This document shows, piece by piece, positions 1 to 6,427 of a stretch of 42,607 nucleotides of DNA. A program made the position numbers and the translations under genes. This stretch comes from a bacterium (GTDB lineage: Bacteria; Patescibacteriota; Microgenomatia; Woykebacterales; RBG-16-39-9b). The stretch is from assembly GCA_030690175.1 (NCBI GenBank), contig JAUYHE010000006.1:1-42607 (forward strand), in the 5' to 3' direction. Numbering within the stretch: the first letter of the stretch is position 1; each line of letters starts with the position of its first letter. The notes below the pieces were generated by a model that saw only the letters and a program-made list of their open reading frames with translations, was not told the DNA's origin and did no database searches.

Positions 1-21
1 AATATCTTAAATTAGTTTATC

Positions 22-51
22 TTGACACCTGGCTAGGTATCTCTGTACACT
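22..51 (+). promoter_or_regulatory. Promoter of the pilus gene block
   Basis: TTGACA (22-27), an 18-bp spacer and TACACT (46-51) form a near-consensus sigma-70-type promoter. AAGGA at 58-62 is a Shine-Dalgarno sequence six bases before the ATG at 69. Confidence 0.65.
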
Positions 52-68
52 AAATATAAGGAAACTCT

Positions 69-884
69 ATGATCCTGCCTGAAAATAGTAAAAAACCTCT
101 GAAAAGTGCCCGTGGGCAAGTGCTCATTTTGTTTCTCCTCGTCCTAGTATTGGGATTGGCAATCGTGGTTTCGGTCGCCTCGAGGACCGTGACTGATATT
201 CGGATCACGACGACCAGTGACGAGAGCAATCGGGCCTATTTTGCGGCTGAAGCCGGAATAGAAGAAGCTTTGAAACAATTACAACTTTCTGGTAGTTTTG
301 CTAGTCCTGTAGAGTTGGACTTCACTAGTTTAAACAACACCACGGCAACAGTTACATCCTCTTCGACTCCAGTATCCGAATACGCTTTCCCTAGTGTAGT
401 AGATAAAGACGACGTAGCCCAATTTTTGTTGAGCGGCTGGACTGGAAGCGCCATTAATATCTGGTGGCAGGAAGATGCTTCTGTCGAAGTCTCGCTTGTT
501 TACCAAAACGGTGCTGCCTACGAAATAGATAAATCCGCCTACGACTCAACAAAATCACCACCAACACCTGGTTTTAGTCCTTCAACGGCAAGCTCAAAAA
601 CTATTGGCACTTTTACCTTTAATCGTTACGAGACTTTTGCTATTGTATCAAGTACTCCACTGCTTCTTCGGGTGAGGACTTTGTATGCAGACAGTGCAAT
701 AGGAATTGAAAAAGCTAACGCGGGCGATCCTGACCTTCCCGGCCAAACCCAGATCGTGGAATCAACTGGAAAAACGGTTTCTGGTGTAACTAGGAAACTG
801 CAAGCTATACGTACCTTTCCCGCCTTATCGAGTCTTTTTGACTACGTCCTATTCAACGGTGGTAGCAGTGCTTTGAGTAAATAA
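69..884 (+). CDS. PilX-like type IV pilus-associated protein
   Basis: A 271-aa protein with a short basic N-terminus (residues 1-16), one hydrophobic helix (about 17-38, beginning RGQVLILFLLVLVLG) and then a segment with TSDESNRAYFAAEAGIEEAL-type residues, the pattern of PilX/minor-pilin-like proteins. There, the helix anchors the protein in the membrane or fibre and the rest faces outward. The remainder is Ser/Thr-rich and has no motif I recognise. pilM, pilN and pilO follow on the same strand, which supports a role in type IV pilus assembly or surface adhesion. The ATG is preceded by AAGGA and a good promoter. A canonical prepilin peptidase site (GFTLIE type) is not visible, so it may not be processed like a major pilin. 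Confidence 0.7.
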   Translation: MILPENSKKPLKSARGQVLILFLLVLVLGLAIVVSVASRTVTDIRITTTSDESNRAYFAAEAGIEEALKQLQLSGSFASPVELDFTSLNNTTATVTSSSTPVSEYAFPSVVDKDDVAQFLLSGWTGSAINIWWQEDASVEVSLVYQNGAAYEIDKSAYDSTKSPPTPGFSPSTASSKTIGTFTFNRYETFAIVSSTPLLLRVRTLYADSAIGIEKANAGDPDLPGQTQIVESTGKTVSGVTRKLQAIRTFPALSSLFDYVLFNGGSSALSK

Positions 885-929
885 TTAAGGCTAGACTTTC
901 CTTAGCAAATGACATTAAAAATAAGTATC

Positions 930-953
930 CTAGGGTCTTGTCAGTGACCCTGG
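930..953 (+). other. Hairpin between PilX-like gene and pilM
   Basis: CTAGGGTC (930-937) can pair with GACCCTGG (946-953) around an 8-base loop. There is no clean T-run behind it, so it is a weak terminator at best. It lies just before the putative pilM -10 box and could also be an operator. Confidence 0.35.
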
Positions 954-963
954 CCTTTGTTAC

Positions 964-969
964 TATAAT
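964..969 (+). promoter_or_regulatory. Possible -10 box of pilM
   Basis: A perfect TATAAT lies 15 bp before the pilM ATG. The best -35 is TTGTCA (938-943) at a long 20-bp spacing and lies in the loop of the preceding hairpin. AGAGGG at 973-978 is the ribosome binding site. Confidence 0.4.
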
Positions 970-984
970 TAAAGAGGGTTTATT

Positions 985-2031
985 ATGCCTGCCCTAAACC
1001 ATATTGGATTGGATATTGGTAGCCACAGTATAAAAGCAGTCCAACTTACCGGCGCGTTTGAGGCGCCTACGTTTGTCGCCGCCGGTCAGATTGATACTCC
1101 ACCTCAAGCTTTTACCCAACCAGGAGACGTAGATAGTGACGAATCTATTGAAGCTGTCGCGGGCGCAATCAAGCTACTTCATAAAGAAGCACATTTTAGC
1201 ACTGATAAAGTGGTAACTTCTCTGCCAGAATCACAAATATTCACGCGTGTAGTAGAACTACCTTCTCTAAAACAATCAGAGATAAAAAACGCTATCAGTT
1301 GGGAAGCCGAACAATACGTTCCGGTACCGATGACTGAGGTAAAACTTGATTGGCAGGTGTTGGGAAATTCTACTACCAGTGGTAAAGTAGAGGTATTATT
1401 GGTAGCCGCTCCCATTAACTTGATTTCGCGCTACTTAAAGATTTTAAAAGCGGCTAATCTCACTCCCCTTAGTCTCGAAACGGAAATAATTTCGGTGGTC
1501 CGCTCCCTTGTCCAAAGAATTGAAGGCGCGCCCACCACGATGGTGGTTAGTATCGGAGCCTCAACTACCGATCTAAGTATTGTCAGTACCGGCCGGATTA
1601 GTTTTACCCGATCGATTGCGACTGGCGGCCACGCCCTGGCTCGAGGGGTGGCTCAGGAGCTAGGTTTTGAACTTGATCAAGCCACCGAATACATGAAAAC
1701 TTACGGTTTGGATCCAAATTCTCTAGAAGGTAAGGTAATGCAGGCGATCAAGCCGATATTTGACGTTATTGTTAATGAGATACGTCGTGTTCTGGCTTAT
1801 TACGCGTCCAAACACCCCAATATACCGGTAAAAAGAGTGGTGATGACCGGCGGTGCGGCCAAATTGCCGGGTTTAGTAGTATATTTAGCGGAAAGTTTGG
1901 GAATCGAAGTCCAAATTGGTAATCCCTGGGAAGGAATTTCTTTACCAAGCCACGCCCAAAATAAATTGATTGAAGAAGCTACTTCTTACGCGGTAGCGGT
2001 TGGTTTAGCTTTGAAACAAGGCGGAGGTTAA
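985..2031 (+). CDS. pilM: Type IV pilus assembly protein PilM
   Basis: A 348-aa actin-like ATPase of the PilM (SHS2/FtsA-like) family. In type IV pilus machines PilM sits on the inner face of the membrane and binds the N-terminal tail of PilN. Visible are the phosphate-1 motif HIGLDIGSHSIKAVQL (6-21), the second phosphate-binding region VVSIGASTTDLSIV (187-200) and the adenosine motif VVMTGGAAKLPGL (285-297). The length is the family's usual one. pilN starts one base after its stop, with the pilN Shine-Dalgarno GGAGG inside the end of pilM, so the two are probably translationally coupled. Confidence 0.93.
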   Translation: MPALNHIGLDIGSHSIKAVQLTGAFEAPTFVAAGQIDTPPQAFTQPGDVDSDESIEAVAGAIKLLHKEAHFSTDKVVTSLPESQIFTRVVELPSLKQSEIKNAISWEAEQYVPVPMTEVKLDWQVLGNSTTSGKVEVLLVAAPINLISRYLKILKAANLTPLSLETEIISVVRSLVQRIEGAPTTMVVSIGASTTDLSIVSTGRISFTRSIATGGHALARGVAQELGFELDQATEYMKTYGLDPNSLEGKVMQAIKPIFDVIVNEIRRVLAYYASKHPNIPVKRVVMTGGAAKLPGLVVYLAESLGIEVQIGNPWEGISLPSHAQNKLIEEATSYAVAVGLALKQGGG

Positions 2032-2032
2032 T

Positions 2033-2614
2033 ATGGCTGAAGACATTAATTTATTGCCAGAAGTTACCGAAGAACAAGTCAAAAAAGCGGGCGGACGACG
2101 CAACGTGAACGTAGCCGCCATCTCTTCGTTGTTAATTGTAGCGGCCATACTGCTTTCTTTATTTGGTTACGAGTTATTTTTATCAAGTAGTGCCAAACGG
2201 ATCGAGTCGCAAACAAAAGCGGCGGAAGAAAATATCGTTTCTCAAAGCCGTAAGGAAATTACGCACCGCCTGCTAGTAGGAAAAATTGAAGCAGCAAGCC
2301 AGTTTTTAGCAAGCGAGCTACCCTATTCCGAGGGGTACAGCCAGCTGATCGAGATTATTAAAAAGAGCGGTTGTGTCCTGACCGAATCTACGTTTAAAAG
2401 TGATGGAGCGTTAACTATCATTGGTGAAGCTAAGACCTCAAGTAATCTTGAGACACTAATTAATCAGTTGACGGGCAAGGAGGCTGCGAAAATATTTGAT
2501 AATGCGAGACTTGTTGATTTGGTTTGGGATAATAAAAATAACTTTTATAAATTTACGATCGACGTAAAATTTTTAAAAAAAGGGATAAAGCCCCAGATCA
2601 GTAGTAATAAGTAA
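2033..2614 (+). CDS. pilN: Type IV pilus assembly protein PilN
   Basis: A 193-aa bitopic membrane protein. The cytoplasmic N-terminus MAEDINLLPE is the classic PilN motif that docks onto PilM. One membrane helix spans about residues 27-50. A periplasmic/extracellular part with coiled-coil and ferredoxin-like fold potential follows. It is expected to pair with PilO, encoded 5 bp downstream. The start is fixed by GGAGG at 2023-2027, five bases before the ATG. Confidence 0.9.
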   Translation: MAEDINLLPEVTEEQVKKAGGRRNVNVAAISSLLIVAAILLSLFGYELFLSSSAKRIESQTKAAEENIVSQSRKEITHRLLVGKIEAASQFLASELPYSEGYSQLIEIIKKSGCVLTESTFKSDGALTIIGEAKTSSNLETLINQLTGKEAAKIFDNARLVDLVWDNKNNFYKFTIDVKFLKKGIKPQISSNK

Positions 2615-2619
2615 GAATC

Positions 2620-3360
2620 ATGAAAAATACAAACCTATCACCAATAAAAATCTACATCGTCCCAGTTTTGGTACTTGTTACCACGGTGCTATTGGTACCG
2701 TTGGTTTTCATGCCTCAACTAGCAAGAATAAAGGACAAAAATTTGACCGTAAAACGCGGCAATGATCGACTAACTGCTTTGAACAATAAGATACGCGCCT
2801 TAGGAGCAATAGATGAAAACGAAGAAAGCCTAAAATTAATTGAAATGGAAAATGTGGTACCCTCTGAAAAAAATCTTGATCAACTAATAGTAGGCGTAAG
2901 GAATCTGGCTGCCCAATCTGATCTTAAAGTAATCGAGTTCAAACTGAAACCGGGAAAGGTCGCCACTTCGTCTGCAACAGGTGCAGCCACTAAAAAATCT
3001 AAAACAACCACACCCACAGCGAAAAAGCAGGAAGAAAAGGATAAAACTACCTTCACCTTATCCCTTAATGGCGAACTCGCAAATATAAATAAATTTTTAG
3101 ACCAGATCGAAAAAGTAAAAAGACTACTGGGTATAAACGTAATAACAACTAAAAGAGAAACAAGTGGTACCTATCTTTTTGATTTTGAGGTATTTACTCC
3201 TTTCAAGGGAGTAAAAAGCCAGGGCGATGTGGTAGCCGCCTCCCTACCCTCTTTAACAACCGAACACTTGGGTATATACAATTTCGTTGTCAAATTGGAA
3301 AATTATACAAACGTTTCAATTCCTTTGGTGCCAAAAGGGGTAACCGACCCGTTTAAATAG
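2620..3360 (+). CDS. pilO: Type IV pilus assembly protein PilO-like
   Basis: A 246-aa protein with one membrane helix near the N-terminus (about 11-31), then a coiled-coil stretch (about 35-100), a Lys/Thr/Ala-rich linker (about 112-140) and a C-terminal globular domain. This order and its place after pilM and pilN fit PilO, the partner of PilN in the inner-membrane alignment complex. The sequence is divergent, so the assignment rests on topology and context. The low-complexity linker is longer than in well-studied PilO proteins. Confidence 0.8.
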   Translation: MKNTNLSPIKIYIVPVLVLVTTVLLVPLVFMPQLARIKDKNLTVKRGNDRLTALNNKIRALGAIDENEESLKLIEMENVVPSEKNLDQLIVGVRNLAAQSDLKVIEFKLKPGKVATSSATGAATKKSKTTTPTAKKQEEKDKTTFTLSLNGELANINKFLDQIEKVKRLLGINVITTKRETSGTYLFDFEVFTPFKGVKSQGDVVAASLPSLTTEHLGIYNFVVKLENYTNVSIPLVPKGVTDPFK

Positions 3361-3375
3361 CATCCTTCGGATGCT
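3359..3375 (+). terminator. Hairpin at the end of the pilus block
   Basis: AGCATCC-TTC-GGATGCT is a perfect 7-bp stem that starts inside the pilO stop codon. No T-run follows, so it may act as an mRNA 3' stabiliser or a poor terminator. Pilus genes and trmD converge here. Confidence 0.4.
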
Positions 3376-3428
3376 GCGTTAACACTAAGTTCGCTTCATA
3401 CCTCCCCCGCTAAGCTGGGTCAGTATTC

Positions 3429-3476
3429 TCGCGTGCTGTGACCACTTCGTCCAGCTGAGCTGGACTTCGTGGGCTA
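3429..3476 (+). repeat. Dispersed intergenic repeat, copy 1
   Basis: The core 3429-3450 (TCGCGTGCTG...ACCACTTCGT) recurs with 20 of 22 matches on the other strand at 35539-35560 and more loosely at 5429-5449. Here it continues into a hairpin: GTCCAGC (3449-3455) pairs with GCTGGAC (3459-3465), and flanking CCAC pairs with GTGG. It lies between the convergent pilO and trmD genes. Confidence 0.55.
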
Positions 3477-3486
3477 AATCATCTGT

Positions 3487-4239
3487 TCACCGATCTCTGC
3501 TTTTTGATCGCTGAAGGAGGTCAGGTCGGATTTTGCGGGTTTTTTCCACCCTCTTTTCCATTCTCCAATTTTCAATTGCCCCGTGGTTTCCAGACAAGAG
3601 TATTTTAGGCGCCTGGCGCCCCTTAAAGCCTTCTGGTCTGGTGTAGACTGGGTAGTCCAGCAATCGGCTCACCTTTCCGTTTAATTTAACCTCGGTGAAA
3701 GATTCAGATAAAGTAGACTCTGCTTCTCCCACAAAACCTGGCAAAAGGCGCGAAACACCTTCGATTACTACCAGGGCAGCCGTTTCCCCACCACTTAAAA
3801 CATAATCGCCGATAGAGATCTGCTCATCAACAAAGAGGTCTTTGAAACGCTCATCTACCCCCTCGTAATGACCGCAAATTAAAATAAACCACCTTTTTTT
3901 ACTAAATACCTCTGCTTTTTCTTGATTGAAGCTCGCGCCCGTTGGGTCTAATAAAATTACTTTGGGTTTAACCCGCAGTCCCCTGGTCCGCCCCTGCGCC
4001 AGAACATTCTTTAAAGCAAGCTCCAATACGTCGGGCTTTAAAACCATACCCGGTCCACCGCCAAAGGGGCGATCATCCACTTGCTTGTGAGTGCCAATCC
4101 CAAATTGTCTTATGTCGTGGACGGTCACGTGGATTAATTTGTTTTTAATTGCCTTGGAAACTAGACTGGTACGTAGTGGGCTGTGGAAAAAATTAGGAAA
4201 TAAGGTCAGGATATCAAAATATAATTTAGGTCGGCTCAT
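3487..4239 (-). CDS. trmD: tRNA (guanine-N1)-methyltransferase TrmD
   Basis: A 250-aa SPOUT-family enzyme that methylates G37 of tRNAs reading CNN codons, preventing frameshifting. The N-terminus (FDILTLFPNFF), the RPFGGGPGMVLKPD segment and the trefoil-knot cofactor region SIGDYVLSGGETAALVVIEG are diagnostic. The length is standard. The start overlaps the end of khpA by 14 bp, and gene order rpsP-khpA-trmD is the conserved bacterial arrangement (rimM, often between them, is absent here). Confidence 0.96.
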   Translation of the reverse strand: MSRPKLYFDILTLFPNFFHSPLRTSLVSKAIKNKLIHVTVHDIRQFGIGTHKQVDDRPFGGGPGMVLKPDVLELALKNVLAQGRTRGLRVKPKVILLDPTGASFNQEKAEVFSKKRWFILICGHYEGVDERFKDLFVDEQISIGDYVLSGGETAALVVIEGVSRLLPGFVGEAESTLSESFTEVKLNGKVSRLLDYPVYTRPEGFKGRQAPKILLSGNHGAIENWRMEKRVEKTRKIRPDLLQRSKSRDR

Positions 4240-4480
4240 CAGTTTTATTTTCTTCTAGTAAGTTCAAATAGACCCTTTTGCCTTCCTTGATTGCCTTTAT
4301 CTTCAATAAAGTGCGGATTGCCTTTATTATTCGTCCGGATTTACCAATTATCCTTCCCATATCCTCACTGGCAACAGACAGTGAAATTGTTTGTTGAGGC
4401 CCGTCAGCCTCTTTTTTGACTTTCACCTTCTTGGGGTCAGAAACGATGTTTTTGACTATAAATTCAACCAGCTCTTTCAT
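4226..4480 (-). CDS. khpA: KH-domain RNA-binding protein KhpA
   Basis: An 84-aa single type-II KH domain. The GxxG loop lies in RIIGKSGRIIKAIRTLL. Family members (KhpA/YlqC) bind RNA and often work with KhpB/Jag in cell elongation control. The gene overlaps rpsP by 17 bp and trmD by 14 bp, so all three are co-translated. Standard length and position. Confidence 0.93.
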   Translation of the reverse strand: MKELVEFIVKNIVSDPKKVKVKKEADGPQQTISLSVASEDMGRIIGKSGRIIKAIRTLLKIKAIKEGKRVYLNLLEENKTDEPT

Positions 4481-4706
4481 ACCTTTTGACTAAATCAAAG
4501 ACCGTCTTGGTAGGTTGAGCACCTACCCCCAGCCAGTAACGATAGCGCTCTGTATTTACAACTACTTTAGCCGGATCAACATTAGGGTTGTATTGACCGA
4601 TGATCTCGATATAGCGACCGTCTCTTTTTGCTTGCTTGCTAGTGACCACGATACGGTACTTTGGTTGCTTTTTTGCTCCGGTTCTCATTAATCTTACTTT
4701 TACCAT
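4464..4706 (-). CDS. rpsP: 30S ribosomal protein bS16
   Basis: An 80-aa bS16. The N-terminus MVKVRLMRTGAKKQPKYRIV and the motif DGRYIEIIGQYNP are typical. It binds 16S rRNA in the body of the small subunit. It begins 24 bp after the rnc stop in the same direction. Confidence 0.96.
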   Translation of the reverse strand: MVKVRLMRTGAKKQPKYRIVVTSKQAKRDGRYIEIIGQYNPNVDPAKVVVNTERYRYWLGVGAQPTKTVFDLVKRYERAG

Positions 4707-4730
4707 AATTGAGTGTGTATTCTAATTTGT

Positions 4731-5420
4731 TTACGACCAATTTTCAAGCGCGATCTTTGCTGCTTCTTGTTCTGCCAACTGTTTACTATTACCCGCTCCG
4801 ACGGCTGCCCTTTTTTTACCCAGGAAAACAGCGGTTTTAAACATCTTAGCGTGGTCGGGGCCGGTTTCCTCTAGGACCCTGTAGAGGGGCGTTACATTAA
4901 GAACCTCTTGCGACTTTTCCTGAAGAAGACTTTTGTAGTCTTTGTAAAGCTTTTTTTCAATTATTTCGGGAAGATAAATAAGAAGGTTTTTTTTTACAAA
5001 ATCGGTTACTTTTTGGGAGCCCAGATCTAGATAAATAGCTCCGATTAGAGCCTCAAATGTGTTGGCTAGGATATATTGTCTTTGACGGCCGCCGGTAGCT
5101 TCTTCGCCCCTGGAAAGATACAAATAAGCGCCTAGTTCCAGAACCGAAGCTGCCTTTGAAAGCATTCGGGCGTTTACTAAAGATGATCGAAAATTGGTCA
5201 AATCACCCTCGGGATGTCGGGGGTATTTTTTGTAGAGATGCTCTGATACGATTAATCCTAGCACCGCATCACCGAGAAATTCCAGCCTTTCGTTGTGGGG
5301 AGATTTTTCATCAGAATGCTCATTTAGGTAAGATCGATGGATAAATGCCATGCGTAGTAACTTTTTGTCTGTAAAATTTAAATTCAGTTTTTGCTCTAAC
5401 TTATTTAAAGTATTATCCAT
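4731..5420 (-). CDS. rnc: Ribonuclease III
   Basis: A double-strand-specific endoribonuclease that processes rRNA precursors and mRNA. The catalytic signature HNERLEFLGDAVLG (about residues 42-55) and the second acidic motif NTFEALIGAIYLD are present. A C-terminal double-stranded RNA-binding domain follows. I start at the ATG at 5420 (MDNTLNKLEQKL, 229 aa), which matches family N-termini. An in-frame GTG at 5444 would add eight residues encoded by a dispersed repeat; it has a fair AGGA in front, so this longer form is possible. Downstream of the acpP-like gene, as in many bacteria. Confidence 0.93.
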   Translation of the reverse strand: MDNTLNKLEQKLNLNFTDKKLLRMAFIHRSYLNEHSDEKSPHNERLEFLGDAVLGLIVSEHLYKKYPRHPEGDLTNFRSSLVNARMLSKAASVLELGAYLYLSRGEEATGGRQRQYILANTFEALIGAIYLDLGSQKVTDFVKKNLLIYLPEIIEKKLYKDYKSLLQEKSQEVLNVTPLYRVLEETGPDHAKMFKTAVFLGKKRAAVGAGNSKQLAEQEAAKIALENWS

Positions 5421-5465
5421 AGATCGCTTCGCGCTCTGTGTCACTTCGTTCCTAAAAGTCTTCGG
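5419..5465 (+). repeat. Dispersed intergenic repeat, copy 2
   Basis: ATAGATCGCTTCGCGCTCTG (5419-5438) matches the minus-strand sequence at 28869-28888 at 18 of 20 positions. The stretch 5429-5449 also resembles the core of the copy at 3429-3450. It fills the gap between the acpP-like gene and rnc. Confidence 0.5.
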
Positions 5466-5708
5466 CTAACCAATTTGATCTTCAATGAGGTTTAATATAT
5501 CACCGACAGTCTGTAATTTGGGGGATTGTTCTTGGTTGATAGTAATTCCAAACTCCTTTTCGAGTTTGATGATTAAATCAGCGATGCTTAGAGGATCGGC
5601 GTTTAGGTCCTCTTGCAAGTGTGATTCTTCACTTATTTCTGCTTCAACAACACCTAGTTCCGCTGAAATCAATTTTTTTAATTTTTTAAAAATTTCTTCA
5701 GCCGTCAT
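5466..5708 (-). CDS. acpP: Acyl carrier protein homologue lacking the prosthetic-group serine
   Basis: An 80-aa protein with the four-helix ACP pattern. At the start of helix II normal ACPs carry DSL, whose serine receives 4'-phosphopantetheine; here the motif is NADPLSIADL, with Pro39 (codon CCT) in the serine position. A serine two residues later is out of register. Without the modification the protein cannot carry acyl chains. It sits between nusB and rnc, the position acpP holds in recG-rpmF-plsX-fab-acpP-rnc clusters, but the fab and plsX genes are absent. It may be a structural partner protein or a relic. Overlaps nusB by 4 bp. Confidence 0.85.
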   Translation of the reverse strand: MTAEEIFKKLKKLISAELGVVEAEISEESHLQEDLNADPLSIADLIIKLEKEFGITINQEQSPKLQTVGDILNLIEDQIG

Positions 5709-6169
5709 TTTTCTCCTTTCTTACTGTGTGGAAGCATTTCCTTTACAACCGTACCCAGTACCCCGTTGACAAATTTTGAAGAGTTTTCACCACCATATTC
5801 CTTGGCTAGTTCTACAGCCTCATCAATCGCTACTTTGGTTGGGACATTTTTGGCAATATAAAGTTCGAAAATAGCGATTCTTAATATCTCCAAATCTACC
5901 TTCGCAATTTGTGAAATAGGCCACTCCGGAGCGCACGTCTCGATAATTTTATCGATTGGGTCTAAATTATCGGTAACCCCACGAGAGATAAAAAGAGCCA
6001 ATTCGCCATCAACTTGAAAGCCCTCTTGGTACGTATCATCAAGATGTACGTGCTCTTTTGTGTCTCTCTTTACAATCTCCTCAATATCTACCGAGTTAAA
6101 ACTCCATTCAAAAAGAGATTGAAGAGATGCCACCCGGGCAAGATGGCGAGGGTCTAATTTCTCTTTCAT
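5705..6169 (-). CDS. nusB: Transcription antitermination factor NusB
   Basis: A 154-aa all-helical NusB. The N-terminal RHLARVASLQSLFEWSF and the C-terminal motif VPTKVAIDEAVELAKEYGGE with KFVNGVLGTV are diagnostic. With NusE (S10) it binds boxA RNA in rRNA antitermination. It overlaps rpmF by 4 bp upstream and the acpP-like gene by 4 bp downstream (ATGA type), so the three form one translated unit. Confidence 0.94.
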   Translation of the reverse strand: MKEKLDPRHLARVASLQSLFEWSFNSVDIEEIVKRDTKEHVHLDDTYQEGFQVDGELALFISRGVTDNLDPIDKIIETCAPEWPISQIAKVDLEILRIAIFELYIAKNVPTKVAIDEAVELAKEYGGENSSKFVNGVLGTVVKEMLPHSKKGEK

Positions 6170-6384
6170 TGCTCTTCCTTTTTTACTTTAGTTACCTTTG
6201 CCTTTTGTTTTGGAGCGATTACCAAGTTTTCTTTATAATAACCACAATTTAGACAGGCACGGTGACCCATCCGAGGATTACCGCATTTTGGGCAAGTTGA
6301 TAACCTGATGGGAGAATATCGTTTACTTGCTCGTCTTTTACCACTTCTAGCTCTTGATATTTTTCTTTTAGGTAATGCTGCCAT
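6166..6384 (-). CDS. rpmF: 50S ribosomal protein bL32
   Basis: A 72-aa bL32 with the basic N-terminus PKRKISRARSGKRRASKRY and a zinc-ribbon pair CPKCG...CLNCG (four Cys kept, the zinc-binding C+ form). A perfect consensus promoter lies just upstream, and the ATG is only 11 nt after its -10 box, with no Shine-Dalgarno sequence, so the leader would be very short. Confidence 0.95.
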   Translation of the reverse strand: MAALPKRKISRARSGKRRASKRYSPIRLSTCPKCGNPRMGHRACLNCGYYKENLVIAPKQKAKVTKVKKEEQ

Positions 6385-6395
6385 ACGATTGGATT

Positions 6396-6424
6396 ATTAT
6401 AAGGGCGCTGCCTCGCAGTGTCAA
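6396..6424 (-). promoter_or_regulatory. Consensus promoter of the rpmF-nusB-acpP-rnc block
   Basis: Reading the minus strand: TTGACA (6424-6419), a 17-bp spacer, TATAAT (6401-6396). Both boxes are perfect. It starts just after the recG stop, so the ribosomal-protein block can be expressed apart from tyrS-recG. Confidence 0.8.
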
Positions 6425-6427
6425 TTT

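Noticed and set aside
5421..5444. Rnc starting at GTG 5444
   Set aside because: It adds residues encoded by a dispersed repeat and unlike family N-termini; kept only as an alternative.
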